Assembly (NCBI RefSeq): GCF_029852145.1
Contig: NC_079972.1
Coordinates: 5,901,795 to 5,965,794, forward strand
Reading direction: 5' to 3'
Origin: Microplitis mediator
Lineage: Eukaryota > Arthropoda > Insecta > Hymenoptera > Braconidae
Length of the DNA: 64,000 nucleotides
In this document: piece after piece, positions 1 to 15,720 of the stretch
Position numbering within the stretch: the stretch's first letter is position 1
Layout: the number at the start of each line of letters is the position of its first letter
Made by a program: the position numbers and the translations under genes
Notes under the pieces: model-generated
Databases searched by the model: none
What the model was told of the DNA's origin: nothing
The model's input: only the letters and a program-made list of their open reading frames with translations

Positions 1-60
1 CGAAAATACTATTGTTAATGCATTTTTGCGTTCTTCAAGCTCGAAAATAGTAATGTCGCG
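1..60. repeat. Fragment of the (CA)n-linked dispersed repeat
   Basis: The first 60 bases contain the phrases CGAAAATACTATTG and AAGCTCGAAAATA, which recur in the fuller copy near 41000-41050. I read this as the edge of a copy cut by the window start. The match is short, so confidence is low. Confidence 0.35.
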
Positions 61-3000
61 CCTTTCATTACGAAAATTCAAGTAATTGAACAATAACAAA
101 AATAAATAATCAAGTAAATCGTTGTTTTTTTTTATTTTATACCAGCAATATCTTTAGAAATAATGAACCAATTTTGACGTTCAAGGTGACATTCGACGCA
201 GTTTTTTAACTACTAACGTTAATAATAAGGATATAAAAAAAATTCACAATTTTTAAGCGATTTTCAACATGCTGTGACTCAGAGAAAAATGGTCTTACAT
301 CAGCGAATATAAAAAAAGCAAATTGTAGCTTTAAGTGTCAAGTATATGTAATACTGTCATATTATATTATATTATCAATAATATAACAGCAGATGCGACA
401 AAGTTGATCTATCACACAAGGAAAGAAATAAATAAAAGAAGATTCAATTTAAGAGAAAGAAATAATAGTTATCGTGATAAAATCGATACTACTTGATCGG
501 GTCATAGTAACATGTATAATTTATATAATGAGAAAGAGAATGAGAAACTACTGAAGTAGTTTAGCGTTCAGGATCAGCAGAGACAGCAGTTTCCGCAAAG
601 AGAATTCCAGAGCACGTTTGCGGCTCGTTTGGCCGTGTGCCAGTGTCCCTTTTCTAACTGTCTCTCGTCTCATCTACAAGCTCCTATCATACCATCTTGT
701 CTTTATAAACTTTATAACATTAATAGGGTATACTAGGTACTAGACCAAGCCAACTATCATCGACGATGAGCTGAGTTCACTATAAAAGATAGTTACATAC
801 ACATTGTAAAACACACACATAGTGTGAACTAGTTAAACTGCATGAATAAACTTATGCGTATCCCAAAAAGCTCCCACGAAACTTCTCGAGCTTATTTTGC
901 TAATCTCCGCAGGCGTTACATTTTACCACTACTTATATCACTACTATCTATATGTATATACTCATATGAATAGAATGATATAGAAGGGAGAAAGGCATAG
1001 ACTACTTTGAAGTTTAAATTGTCTGCCGGAAGCTCTCATATTACCTTGTTTTGCCTACACTATCCATAGTTACAAACTACGCTCTATATATTCTCCACAC
1101 CATCATCAGCAGTAGCATCCTCTATCTTTTGGCCCTTTCATCTTTATCCTCATGTTTTGATTCATAACTTTGTCTTTAATGATCTTTGATATTTTTTTTT
1201 TTTCATAACTAAATATTATTGTTGAAATTTTTTATTATTTTTTCGAAAACTTGGAAATTAATTTAAATATCACGTATTTGCTCAACACCGCGAGACATTT
1301 TAATAATTTAAAAAAATACTCAAGTATAGTTGGAAACTTTTGTTGGAGAATCATCAAAAAGTTTTATAAAAAAGAGGGTATATATAATTCAGTAGTGTGT
1401 AGTATAAAAAATAACTGATGTTAATGCAAGTTTCGTGGTGAAACTTTTGGTGCCGTTATGTGAATTTACGTGGTCGTCATTGTCGGTGTGGTTAAAATGT
1501 AGTTGGTTAAAGCACATGGAACCATAAGGACGACATGAGATGATCCTTCAGGGCATTCTGTCTATATACTAGACCCTACCAAGTTATATATAGATATACC
1601 GTCTACTTTACTAGGCTGTGTACTGGGTACTGGGTACTGGAATAGTTTGAACGAGTGATACTACTACAGCAGCAGGGAGAAAAGCAAACGCAGATGCCCC
1701 AAGGCACTCCAACCTCGTCTCTCAATTCACTTTCGTCCTTCACGGCTCAATCGCTCTCTCTTTTTCTTTTCATCTCCCTCGCGACTCCAAACACTCTACT
1801 ACATTTATTATTATTTTCAATATACATTAAACTCATATTTTTTACCCACTTGCTTTTAAATAGTCAACTCTTCCAAAATATAACTTTTTTTAAGTGAAAA
1901 ATTTTTTTCTAAATTATAATAAATAAATTATTCTTTGTTTAGATTTAACCTCGACATTATGACTATTACGTAATATTAAATTAATATATAGTTGAAAAAT
2001 AAGTTAATTTATGTTATTAATATTTTCTTTTTAACTTCTCGTGTAAATAATTTTTTTTATCTGACATTTTTTTTTATAAATAAAAAAAAATAAGAATATC
2101 TAAACGTGTGCCTGGAGTTTATATTTAGCAAGCGAGTTTTTTTTTTTTTTTTTTTTTTTTACTGATACTCCATTCGTTTTCTTTGAGTGTAATACCGCTG
2201 TACTTGTATTTTTATTATTTTAAAAATAATAATAATTTATTTATTTTTATGTTAAAACGTACAAGGAAGAGGATGGCGTTATATCTTACTTAAATATTGT
2301 AATACAATCCAGGTATTCAAGGCAATACCCTAGTGTAATTTCCATTCTACAGTGGGTGAATGTTGGCTGCAAGTTCGACAACCCATTGTCGTTGTTTCTG
2401 TTGGTTTCATTTTATTAAACTTTATTTTATTACTTTATTTTTATATTTATTTTACTCCCTTTGTATAGACTCGTTCTCAGCAGGTCTTGGATTATATTAT
2501 ACACGTGCTAGAAAGACCTTCGATCCTTGTCCAGTCGTGCGTCAAGGCTTTCTTCGATTTTTCCCTGTCCATACTCTTTCTCTCTCATTCCTTCATTTTT
2601 TTTACTCTTGTCTTTGCTATTTACTTCACTCTTAAGATCTTGGTAATAAAAAATTTAATTAATTATTTTTTTTACCAAATTTAAAAATTATAAGATAATA
2701 AAAAATATTATTTTATCGAAATGTTTTTTGAAAATCCGGAGTTTCAATTTTTTTTTGAAAAATGTCAAACCGGCTTCTTTTTTTTATATAATGAGATTAA
2801 TGTTGGGAGCAATGGCTTCTTACTGACAAAAACATTCTTTTAAGATGACTCGGTAAATCTCTTGTGAACTCTTTACATTTATTATCAATTTATTATATTT
2901 TATTTGAATATTAAAATATATATTTAATAAATATTAAAATGAGTATTTGACGGTTATACGGTTATTAATGTTAACGTATTTTAATTCCACGTAAACTGTA

Positions 3001-6000
3001 TAATATAATAACAAGAATATTAAAAAAATAAATGCCACTCATATGGACATGCTCTGATAGAGTTTGTCTTGTAACTTATACATATTGTGGCTTTCTTTTT
3101 AATTATTTACATATTTATAATTACATATAACCACTTATTTCTGGTTAGTGTAATATCATTTTAATTCAATCGGGATTTATATTAATTATAAAACAGAATT
3201 AAAATAATTTTTTTAATGATTAACTTATTAATTAATTATATAATTTAATGATGAATATAATATCATTATTTTCCGTGTTTTTATTAAATAAACAGAAAGC
3301 GGAAGAATATGTGACATGCAATCGCTGTGATAACGGAATATTTCCGGTCTTTATAAAAATAAGTATTTTCGTACGTTTTTATATTAATTTTAAATAATAT
3401 GTCTATATACAATTTAAAAAAATTTTTTTTCGGCGCAAAAATTTTCAACTGAAATAGAACTCAAGACTTAAATAAGTAAAAGCATCTGTTCTTATGTGTA
3501 TCATATCTACTTAATGTAAAAATAAAAAATATTGTTTTAATGTAAAACAAAGTTGATGAATTAAAAACAATTCAAAGATACTGTTGTAAATTTGAAGATA
3601 GGCATATATAAAATACGCACGATCGTCGTATAAATATTTTGGGTCAGTGCCAAAACTTTCCAGACTGTTGGGCACACATTTCATATGGCCGTGATATGCG
3701 CAAACTTTTTTAGAAAAACATGTTGTATAACAACAACAATAATGTTTACATTCATCAGAATATTTAAGAAATAATTTACAAATAAATTTGTTAAATACTT
3801 GCGAATAACAAAACAATACACTAAGATAATTTCGTCGGATTTTTAAGTGAAAAATTTGTAGAAAAATTACTATGATAATAGCAACATGAAGACATAGCAG
3901 TATGGAGTTATAGTGAAAATTAACGACAAAGTGGAAATTTTTAATATCCACTGATAGAATTTAATTTTGACAAAGCAACGGATAAAATTTAATTTGGAAA
4001 TTTTTACCAGCTGCATCAAAATTAATTATTTAAAATTATAATATTTGGTAAAATAGTCATAAATAATAAATTTAAAAAAACTTATCATTAAAAGAAAGTT
4101 AAAAAAAAATGAATCGCTTGCATTCATAGATCAATGTAGATTCAATTACTTAGTAACAACAAAATATAAGCATGCTCCTTTTGTAAAGTAAATTATAACC
4201 TATTGATTTCAATACATCGCCGTTAACAATAATAAAAATAGCCCATCTACTAAATTTATCCAAAATTTCATAAACATTCAAATACATATTTGTAATTATA
4301 ATACGAAAGAAAATTCATAAGATAATATACACAGAGATGCTTGCTTATGTATTAATACGTCCCGTAATTATACTTCATTCTAACCATTCTAACCTATCAG
4401 TACTGGAATAAACGAAAAGAGCCGAATATTACCGAACAAACTCGAATTTGAAATATTTTTGATAAAATTACCATGCTGTATAGTATATAGTTTCAGAAAA
4501 GTTGGAATTTTAACGTTGAAAGTTTGATAAGTTTCCCATTGCACGAATTTTTTTAAATTCTTTTTTATTGTAAATATTAAAAAAAAGTAATCAATTTTTT
4601 GATAAGTCAGAAATATTACTACGTGGTATAGTAAAAGTACTTATGTTTCAGAGTATATTTTAATAAGCTTTTATTAAAATTTACTAGAACATGTAGAATT
4701 TTTTAGAATAGTAACTTGTCAAACCATCATCTAAAATTTTCGGGTAATTTTTTCTATATAATTCGCTGCGTGTATTTATTTTATTTTTCTTATTTATAAA
4801 TGTCGTTATTAAATATTTTAGCGCTAGGTCTTTAATTAATTACAAGTTTAATTAATGTCGCAGACAAATATATACATTGACGCACGTGTCAGTTTGTATG
4901 TTTATATATGTACACATGAACATGGCATTTTTGGTCGCTAAAACCCGGACTAAAGCAAGATGGCCCGCGGGTCAAAATATATTTTCGCCCCTTGCCATCC
5001 ATATCTCTTCGGTACGATCGTTGACGTCGACGTACCCAGGTCGTTGGAGATTATTTCTAGTTTCTCTTTGGTAGTATGTATTGTAATATAGACTATTTAC
5101 TCTCAACTTAAATTTTGTATTCTCTCCTCTACTGGCATCATCATGTATCCCTCGTACATTGGCATTAAATATGCATACATATTTAAATCTATTAATTATA
5201 TTTTACATAACTCAAGCATCGTACAATAAAAAATTAAGCTAACTTTGTAATATATTATACTAATTTATCTTAAACTAAAAATCCATAAATAAATAATATT
5301 TTATACTTTATTTTTTAATTAATAGAGGAACAAAGCTCTAAAAATGAATATGCTTTCACATAAATTGACATTAGTCAATTAATAAAGTGAAACAAAAATA
5401 TATATCAACTGACGTGAAAAAAGTTGTCAAAATAAATATTTTTTTACTATAAATTATTTAACATGATAAGTCGATCGATGTTTGACGAACTAAATTGACC
5501 GTAAAGGCAGTTCTAAAGAGAATGGATCATCATCATCACATTAATAATAATAATATTAATAAAAATAATAATAATCTTGATCAGTATCACTATCATAATA
5601 ATAAGCATCAACATCATCACGTGTGTGTTCTTGTGTATGTTCAACTGGTTTTTAAAACGAGGAATTGACCCGATTGTTAACCCGTAAGTTCTCTTTCGCA
5701 CAATATATTTCCCACCTCAATCTTTAACAATATTATGCTTTCTTATATATAAATTAAAATAATGTTATCATCACGAGCACAAATACACACATATATACAG
5801 ACATATATTGTTACATCGTCGTTATGAGAATGGGTATTTTCTTAGCAAGTAATAAGCCTGTAATTTTAAATTGAATTGAGTTTTATTAAATCGTATATTT
5901 TTCATTGGTCATGTGATGAGTATAAAGTGAGGCCTATAAGGCTTGTAAGGCCCCAGTTAAATTGTGTGTCTCGTGAAACAGTGTCAGTGACCGACAGCCT

Positions 6001-9000
6001 AAGGCCACCAGACCACCTTGCTTATTAAACGACAAGATCTTTTAAGATTTACTTGAACTTTAAGCGACGTTTACAGATTAATTTAAAGAATAGTGAGATT
6101 GAGAGTAATGATATTGATGATGAGAAAAATATTCGAATATTCTATATGTATATAAATCTTAAAGACTATTTAATACTTTATTTTATCGTGACATTTTCAC
6201 CGACTAAAAGGTCATCAAATTTATGATAAATTATAAATTTATATATTTATTTAAATTAATAATTTACTTACAAAGGAATTAATTTACTAAAAAAAAAAAA
6301 AAATTCAATATTTTTTTAATTGAAAGAAAATTTAAAAAAACTATATCAAGGTTTGACACTGACCCAGTCGCTGGCCCACTTACGTACGCTCCTTTTTAAA
6401 ATTCATTCTTATAAATTAATTCAATTTTGAAATTAATAAAACTATAATTTTTAAGTTTTGTTTTAATTATTATTTTTATGGAGAATAAAAAAAATGTTAT
6501 AATTATTCTTAAGCAATTTCATTAGTGATTCGTATTCCGTTACCTTTTCATTCAAGCCGATAATGTTGAAAGTAAAAGTATTTAACTTGAATATATATAC
6601 GGTAATAACAATAACAATAATAAATAAATTAATAGTTAATTAATTAATTGATTGATTAGTAAACATATCACGCAGAGTGAAATTAGATTTAGAAAAAAAA
6701 AAAAAACTTTTACAAACTTTTTGTTGAGTGTTTTTTTTACCGAAGTGACACATATATAGAATCGTATATATACTCATACAAAATCGTCGATCTCATTATA
6801 GCAACCCACTTTGAAACTTGCTAGACTAACGGACACAGAGTTCAGGTAAACTCGTGCAATATTTTATCTCCAACATTTAAAGGACAAATTATTATATATT
6901 AATTAATTAATTACGAATTAATAATTATTTATCGTTCTTATGAATGAAAATAATATAGATCAGATGTTAAAAAAAAAAAAAAACTAAAGTTGATTCACAG
7001 GATATGAATCATATTAATTATTATAGAAAAAAATAATATCAACCCTTTTTAACATCCCAATTAAAATGTATTATTACTTTTTTCTTTGTCTAATTATACT
7101 GAGAAGCACAATATATGGATTGATTTAATTATATATAATAAAATAATTCTTTATAGTTTATATATATGTTATATACGCATGTAATAATACAGAATGGGAA
7201 AATTAATTAAAATCGTGTGTTTACTATGTATATGTAAAGGTATGTAATATATATATTTAAAAAAAAATAGGTATATCATATAGAGTTTATGGTTTGACAA
7301 GTGACTTGAAGACACACTTACTGGCCGCAGACAACCGGAAATATTTACGTTGTGTAACCTCAGGTAATTCCCAACCTTACACGAACGACTTTTCTTTATA
7401 TGTACTGTATAATAAATACACATATGTATTAAAAAAAAAAATTTATATATAATATATAATATATATATGGAATTTTTCTATAAATATTTTGAACTAATTT
7501 TTTAATTATGAACGATTATGCAATTTCATTTTAATTCTAATGATTATTAATTTTAATTATTATTTATTTTTGAGTAAATTATGAAAATTTTTCTGTACAT
7601 TATTTAATAATATTTTCCAGTTTGATTATTTTTTTGATTGTGTACATTGTTGTTTAGTTATTATACTCGGTTATAATTGTTTTCAAATAATAATAATAAA
7701 AAAAAAAAAAATCAATGATTACACAACAGAGACCTTGGTCATGAAATTCTCTTTTATAATTTCTTGACGGTAATTCCATGCTCACAATGAAATTTTTTTT
7801 TTATTCTTTATGACATTGAAAGGATGAGGAGAAATTCATATTTGCTAATCTTGATTCAATGCTCATTACAACGTTCATTGAATAATTTAAATTTATTTAT
7901 AGTGTTTCTTATATTGTTTCGTTTATATAAACAATTTATAAGTCAAAACTTTTTTTTTAAATAAAAATTTAAAATTTTCTTAGCTTAAAATTCAAAAACA
8001 GAATTTTGAGTTTGTAAATTTCCTAATTAAGATTTATAAGACGTAAGATCTGAAGTTAATTAATTTTTTTAATTCAGCAGATTAAATATTTTATTAAGTT
8101 TTTATAAACATAAAATACGAAAAAAATGTATTCAAATATTTTAATAAGTCGTTAACTTATCAACTTAATTAATCGGAAAATTATACAAATACAATTCTTT
8201 ATAATTTCCTTCGATTGCTGAATTACATTATCATTAATTAATTTAATAAATATAGAACAATAAAATAAATTTTATAAACGATTTTTTCGAACCAATCGAC
8301 TGATTTTAATTTTCTTCGCAATAATCACTATTTATCAAGATATAGATCTCATTCAATTTTTATATCGATCAGATAATTGACGAGATTAAAATAATATTTT
8401 TAAAATAATTGCGGATGTGGTTTTTTTTTTTTTTGTATCTCATATTAAACTTCTTCAACCCTTCATTAAATTTGGTCTCCATGAAGACTTTTAGTTGCTG
8501 AAAGAATTATTAAATCGGTCGATTTAGTTAAAAGATGTAACCGAAATGTTAAAAAAATTTCATTTATTTTACCTTCTTTTGATTTTTCGTTTTATAATAA
8601 TTTTTATTTTAAAAAATAAATATTTTATAATTCAGATATTTAAAAATGAGATTTTAGGATAGCCATATTCGGTCAACTAATTAAAATTTTTTAAAATTAT
8701 TATTATTATTATCTATATTGTTATCTGTATTATTAAGAGAATAAGGAAAATTTTGTTCCAGCCGAATCTATATGATAGAATCAGTTATCAAATTTGGTAT
8801 CGTTAAAAAGGTATTGACTCGAATTTGTGCCTTCTCATGGTTTGAACTCTTTTTTATTGCTAAATTTCTAGATAAATCAATTTATCTATAATATTCGATT
8901 TACATTTAAATTACACGGGAAAAAAAGTCAATCACATTTATTTTCTTCAAATAAATTAATATTTTAATTATTCTGTTACTAATTATGACTGAATATATAT

Positions 9001-12000
9001 AACTATTATACATTTAAGTAAGAGAACATGAAGAAAATTTAGTCTATGCCATGTCTTCTATCATGATAAAAATTAAAAAAATTTAATTTGTTATCAGTGA
9101 AAAAAATATATTAAACGAATAATAAAACAAAATTTGACCGTGTGTAGATTTTTTTTCAAGAATCCCATGATTATACAGTCATCGAAATCAATAACGTTGC
9201 GAGTTAATCATATTTGTCTCATTAAATTTCAATGATAATAGAAATAAACAGAAGATTCTAGAATTGCTTTCACAGTAGAGATTTTAATAAACAGTTAAAT
9301 TCAAATCATTTTTTATAAATTTGGCAGTAATACTCGGCAAGTCACGTAGTCACTGTAGGTTGTTAGTTACTATGATTATTATTATTATGTAAACAGTACT
9401 AATTAATAAATTGTATCTTCAAATCAATATTTATTAATTTAAATATTTTAATAATTTAGTATATTTTAATTAAACAATAGCCGATTTTCATATAATTACA
9501 TCGAAATCTTCATTAGAAAATAAAATTTAGTTCAAAAATGAATTTTATTTCCAATAAAATTTAATTATCAAAATTATTTATTAATTAATATAAAAGATTG
9601 TTAATAATTAACTTTAAAAAAGTATTTATTTTTCAGCTAAAAATAAAAATATTTTTTACTCTTGATGGTACAGTAACAATAATTAACACATAACATATAT
9701 AACTCACCAGATACTAAACGGGACATTAATGTTTAAAAAAATAAAAAAGAGTATGGTCCAAAATATCATTGTTATGCTCAAAAAATAATAATAATGATGA
9801 GAAAAAATGACTACAGACTCGTGTTAAAAATTTACCGTAATTTAAAATTACTTCCTTACATATATATAGATATATATGTCATTTAAATATACTTTTCTTA
9901 ATAATTACAAGTATCATTATCGTCATCTTAATTCTTATATTTAAATCTTTGTTAATTACTTTATGCGGCACATATGTTTTAAAATAACTCTCGCGTGACT
10001 ACAGAAAAAAAAACAAATAAATAAAAACACGTGATAACTATCTCTTTGGTTATGAAGTAATAAAATAAATACGCATACATATAGAGTAAAGTGCATGCGC
10101 ATTAAATAATTTAATGTCTTTATCTCTAATTGACTAACTTAATTATTTTATTATGTATTATTCGTACACACAATGTACGATACTATAAATAAACTAAATA
10201 CAATACGTAATCATTTATAAGTCAAGTACCTAGAATCTTAAATTGAATTTTTATTCAAAATAAAAATTTATAATTAGGTTTTTTGTCAAGTTATTGAACA
10301 CTTTATCAACAACAATATTCATGTATTAAAAATAATTACAATAAAAATATCAGTTATTATTTGTTAGTTCATTGACCTTTCAAAAAACTACAAACGAGAG
10401 GTAAATATAAAACAACTAACGAAATATGAAGTGAATTAAATTGGAAATCGTGAGTTCGACAGACGTTTTAATAAAAAAATATTTTATCCATTTTATTATA
10501 CCAAATAAACATTTATTTTTATTTTTTATAAAACTAAAAGACACAAAAAAAACTTGTTTATTAAATTTTTAATTAAAGTCGCTTTCAAATAATGTTAATA
10601 TTTTAAATAATTTATTTTTATTATTTTAAGTTTAAATTAAATTTATATAATAATATCCAATTATATATTTGTGTATAGTTATTTATATTATTTTACATAT
10701 TTAATATTCTATTTATAAATTTTTTATACGTAATGCTTTGAAACCTTATGAAAACAAGAGCGAATATATTACAAAGTTTTATATTTTTTAAATATGATAA
10801 TGATAATGATAACGATTGTATATTTGGTACATCGGTAAATGAGCAGTTTGAAGAAGGTGTGACAGCCGACCCACTTGCCATACAAATACAATTATTTCTA
10901 TATATGTAATATATATGTATAGGATACACTTTCCTCTTATATCGTAGTTACGGACAACATGAGATGAAACAGGTGGTTATCATATATATACTACGATTAA
11001 ACCATCACAAACTAATCTTTTATAAATATATATATTACACTACAACATGATTATAGTAATATCATACATACATGTACAAAAGTTAATTTAAAAAACTCTC
11101 TCGTTCATTGCGGCTTCTTTTGAATTCTCAAGAGAGAGAGTACAGATTCATGTATCAGGACACTATAGATTCTTGAATGTCGTTAGAAAGTGTCGCGAAT
11201 AAATATTTTTTAGTTTTATTGACATGTATCTGTTAAATAAAAAAAAAATAGTAATAAACGAATAATTTTCAAATATTGCATTGAAATAAATTCCAGTCAA
11301 TAAATATAAATAAACAAACATGATTCAATTTAATAAGAATTTGTACATGTGAGTTTGAGATTATTACGTTGTTGTGTTACCATAAGAAGACAAAAAAAAA
11401 TAAATTCATAAAAATAAAAATCTGTAAATGGTTTTACTATGAAAATTCTCACGACAATATTATTACAAAGGAGGCTGGGTAAATATACACGCAATGTTGT
11501 ATAGTGCACCTGACATTTAGCGCAGCCGCGCGCGCGCAACGTGACCGCGTGAGCAAAGTCCGTGCCGTGGTTACTTATACTGATGTGATGGAATAGCACC
11601 AACAGCTTTACCAGCAGGTAGCGAATAGAACGAATGTACACTTAAAGTATAAGGTAAAAAGTTAAGTAAAACGAATAGAACTAGTATGTACAACATACTG
11701 CTTCAATTTTTTATATATATACTTCATGAAGCAAAGATACATCATGAAGTCCATTAGTACGGATAACATTCGTAGAAATACTTTGATCTCAATTTTATTT
11801 CATCCTATTTTTTTTACCGGATTCAATACAAATCATTATATATTTTTTATTTAAATATAAAATAAACTAATAGTTTATTTTGTAATTACTAAAAAAAATA
11901 AAAGTTATTAAAAGTAGCCAATTACTAGTCTCGATATAAATTATTCTAAATTATTCATTTTAAATATTATATTAAATAAATTAATCATGTAAAATAATTA

Positions 12001-12053
12001 CAAAATCAATAAATAAATATGATGATGATTATTATTATTATGATTATTGTTAT
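61..12053. other. A+T-rich non-coding stretch, no supported gene
   Basis: About 12 kb of A+T-rich sequence with many poly-A/T runs, such as the long T tract near 2138-2160, and simple trinucleotide runs of CAT/AAT type at 5521-5620. Short open frames occur, the longest 146 codons on the minus strand at 3511-3951, but none shows a recognisable domain, a coherent splice context or repeated support. Islets of higher G+C occur at about 560-680, 4920-5050, 5985-6030 and 11500-11640. They could be regulatory elements or short exons that cannot be called from sequence alone. No tRNA or rRNA was seen. Confidence 0.5.
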
Positions 12054-12055
12054 TA

Positions 12056-12903
12056 CACTGTAAAATTTTTGGAGTAAAGGCGCGGATTAAATCCAGAATG
12101 AATTCGGAACGGATGATTATTTATTCATCTAACCCGGAATTCACTCCGAAGAGCAGTTTATTTGATCATTTAAACTCCGGAGTGATTTTTTTTAAAACTT
12201 CGAAACTTCAAGTGACGGAGTGATTACAGACTAAAATAAAATTATATTCATTTTGAATTCACTCCCGATTGTTGACAATATAAACCATTAAATAATTTCG
12301 TGTTACATTATAATTGATAATCTAATTAAATAATAATTTGTAAAATTAATAGAAATAATTATTAACCAAATATACATTGTAAAAAATTTGGGAAGTAAAC
12401 GTGGGTTAAATCCGGAGTGAATGCGGAGCGGATGACTGTGTATTTATTTAACGTAAAATAGTACACAGTTGAAAAATTTGTGTTAAATTTAACACAGAGA
12501 TCATATGTCAAACAATAATACAGGTTTAAAACTTGTTGAGATCAGATAAAACATTCAACGTTAGTTATATTCACACTTGATGGTATCAAATAATTGACAC
12601 AAAATATTTAACCATTGAATTTTCATACACAAGAATACAAAATTTTCAACTGAATTCGTTCGTTCAAAGTGAAATTAATTCCTAGAGGGAGTTTATTTGA
12701 ATAATAAAACGACAAATCGGAGTGAATGCAGATTTAAATAAAAGCTTGATCACTCCGAAATCACTCCACTGGAAAAACACTCCCCGTCTACTTCGTATTC
12801 GGAGTGATTTTTTCTAAAACTCCGGAACTCTGAGTGAAGGAGTGAATTCAGATTGAAATAAAATTCATAATTACTCTGAATTTGCTCCCAATTTTTTACA
12901 GTG
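12056..12903. mobile_element. CACTGTA-family MITE, composite or tandem copy
   Basis: The stretch begins TA-CACTGTAAAA and ends TTTTTTACAGTG-TA, so the termini are inverted and flanked by TA. Inside are the family's hallmark short phrases: GGAGTGAAT-type units on one side and ATTCACTCC-type units on the other. A second internal start (ATTGTAAAAAATTTGGG near 12376) and an internal end-like block (CACTCCCGATTGTTGACA near 12262) suggest two copies side by side. The second copy is interrupted by another small element at 12464-12652. TA flanks point to Tc1/mariner-type mobilisation, which is inference; no transposase is present. Confidence 0.65.
12464..12652. mobile_element. Small MITE nested in the 12 kb CACTGTA element
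   Basis: About 190 bp with imperfect inverted ends: CACAGTTGAAAAATTTGTG on the left and, read from the other strand, TCAGTTGAAAATTTTGTA on the right. The left end follows a TA. It lies inside the second CACTGTA copy and separates its two halves, so it inserted later. Confidence 0.5.
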
Positions 12904-15720
12904 TATAATAAGTGTGCCATGGACAAATTTAAATTAATTTCCATTTAAACTCAAATAGGTTTAAATTAACTACTTGACGCTAATTAATCTCTTTCTATTC
13001 ATTCACCAAAATACTATACACACGATAATATTATGCGAGCTTTAGTGTTAACAAAAGACCGCAGTGTATATATATATACATTGACTATATCCTGTTATGC
13101 GTTAATATGTAAAATATATAGATATATGATCTTTTGTCTGTATAGACATACATATAGATAATAATCCTGATGAATAGCTAATGGATAAGCGATGAGAAGT
13201 GAGAGAATCTGTGTAAAATTAATTACAAACGCGTGTGCGGTGTGTTACGCTTTCTATCTCGGTAATCCAGTTAAACCAATCACTCCGTGGACTGATTAAT
13301 TATTAAATGAACAACCCCTATGTGTACTCTATAAGTTTATAAACTCTTATTCTACTTACTCTATTATACACAAGAACGAAGGAGAGCTTTATCTTCATTG
13401 GAGGCTAATAATTGGATCAAAGAATAATTAAAATTACCGGCCTACTAAAATATTTAATTTTATTTAAATAATTTATATTAATTTGTTTTTAGTAGTACCG
13501 ATGCCATGTCGAATTAGAAATTATTTTGTAATTATAATTTTATAATTATTACGACTGATTCATATATTTCCATGTGTGGATGATAAAGACAGTGTTTAAG
13601 AGAGTAGGGTCAAGAACAAACAAATTATCGGTCATTCTTACGCATGTTATATCTAATTTTATTTTATTAAAGATCTAATGGTAACTTTATATCATCTTAG
13701 ATAATTATGATGCTGCTTGTGATGATAATCTTTCGCATGATGAAATTTGATCATTAGTTGTTTGTTTATACGAATTATTTTTATCGACAAAATATTAATA
13801 AAATCGCAGAGATATTATACGGATAAACAATATTAAAAATGAATGTAAAGTAGTAAAAAGTAGTGTATGTGTAGAGTTTATTATCAATAATTAGTATTGA
13901 CCTGTAACTTAATGTAAAAGTAGATTACTAATTTTTGTAGATTTACAATTTCAAAAGTAAATAAATATTATTTCTTTCGATATAAATTTATAATTCAGTA
14001 GCAAACGCTAATTAATTAAAGATATACAACAATTAAATTATTGATACTTATTGTGAAGAAAAAAATTGATGTTTCCATTACCAATTTTCTACAGAAAGAA
14101 TTTTAAAAATTTCTAATCCTTATTTTATAAATTATAGTACATTAACCATAAATTTACTGATAATTCATAGAAAATATCATTTATTTATTAACGAAAAATA
14201 ATCTAATGTACAAGAATAAAATAAATAATACTTATTAATTAAAGTATACCGAATTATAAATTAATATATTTTTAATTTTTATACAAATGTTTATCGTTTT
14301 TTAATAAATTATGATCCTGGTTCAAAGTTTGTAGATAAATATTAATTTCAAGTCACAAATATACTTCGTAAATGATAAATTTTCAAGCCTTATTTTTTTC
14401 CGCGTACTAATTTTTATGTTTGAATACAAAATTTTTTTTTTTTAAATTCAAATAAAATTATTGTCTATTTTGACGTTATTTTAAATTAAATTTAATTAAA
14501 TCGATGAAAATCATAATACAATAAACGTTACATTTATTTTTTATAATTAATAAATTCACAGAAACAATTATGTATTAAAGTTTATTTAAAATAAAATATT
14601 CAGCAAATTTTTAATGACAAAACATGAAAACATTCAATAATAAAAAATAAATAAACTTACCATTAAAAAATATTTGAAAATAAAATTTTAAACCACAGAA
14701 TTGAATCCAGTGGAAAAAAATAAATATCCATCAATAGATTTAAATCACTATTACAATTACATATTTAGCCACCACTTTCACATAAACAAAACAAGTCACG
14801 TTGCGAAAAGAAACTATTTATTTTTTCACACTTAACCAATATACAGATATATTATCTATTCATTTATTAGTACCAATAATAATTACAAAGAGCTGAGTAG
14901 CACATTGGAGTTTAATTTTTAAATGTTATGACAAGATGACATCCAACAGTCAACATACACATGCAACGACAGTAATGTAATACAATAAGTTATTAATTCA
15001 CTTTTATATTTTAAAATGTACAGAAGTGTATATGTATCACTAAATATATAAATATATGACGATAAGTAAGTTTTAATAAATCTACTTGCAATCTAATGAT
15101 TTATTTTCATTAAAATATCCATGCACTTCTCGCCTCTCAATCCAATTGTCTTTCAGTATCTCCTTTGACATTTCGTCTTAAACATATACTACAATTATCA
15201 ATAATAAATAAATATATATTGATAATTTAAATATTTAATTTTGTTTTCTTACCAATTCGTATTGTTTATTATTATTGTTTTTTTTTTTTTATCACAAAAA
15301 CAGAGTTCCGCGTTTTTTAATTTCCTTGTTTAAAAAATAATCAACTCCAATAAATTTTGATTCATTTTTTTAGCGCTTTTACTTTTTTTTATTAAATCAA
15401 GTCCACAATTTTATTAAATTTATTATATGTATTTAAAAAAAAAAAAAATCTTAAAAGTTCCCTTGTCCTTAATCTCTTCTCTTACTTTTACTTTTTTAAA
15501 TTTCTCTAAAAAAAACTACTCCAAAAAAAGTTTTATGGCTATTCCCTTTCACTTTACACCTTCACAAAAATAAAAACGTGGCACTAAAAATAAAAATACT
15601 AAAATTTTTTTTTTTACCGGTAAATTAAAAAAAAAACAAACTAAAATTTGTAAATATCAACAATCAAATAAAATTTTTAAAAAATAAAATATGAAAATGC
15701 AATAGCGATAAGCCAGCTCT
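12904..15720. other. A+T-rich non-coding stretch
   Basis: No gene supported. The sequence is mostly A/T runs, with a slightly more complex patch at about 13190-13340. Nothing matches a known family by eye. Confidence 0.45.

Noticed and set aside
3511..3951. 146-codon minus-strand open frame with several cysteines
   Set aside because: No recognisable domain, A/T-driven composition and no splice or promoter context; kept as a note, not a gene.
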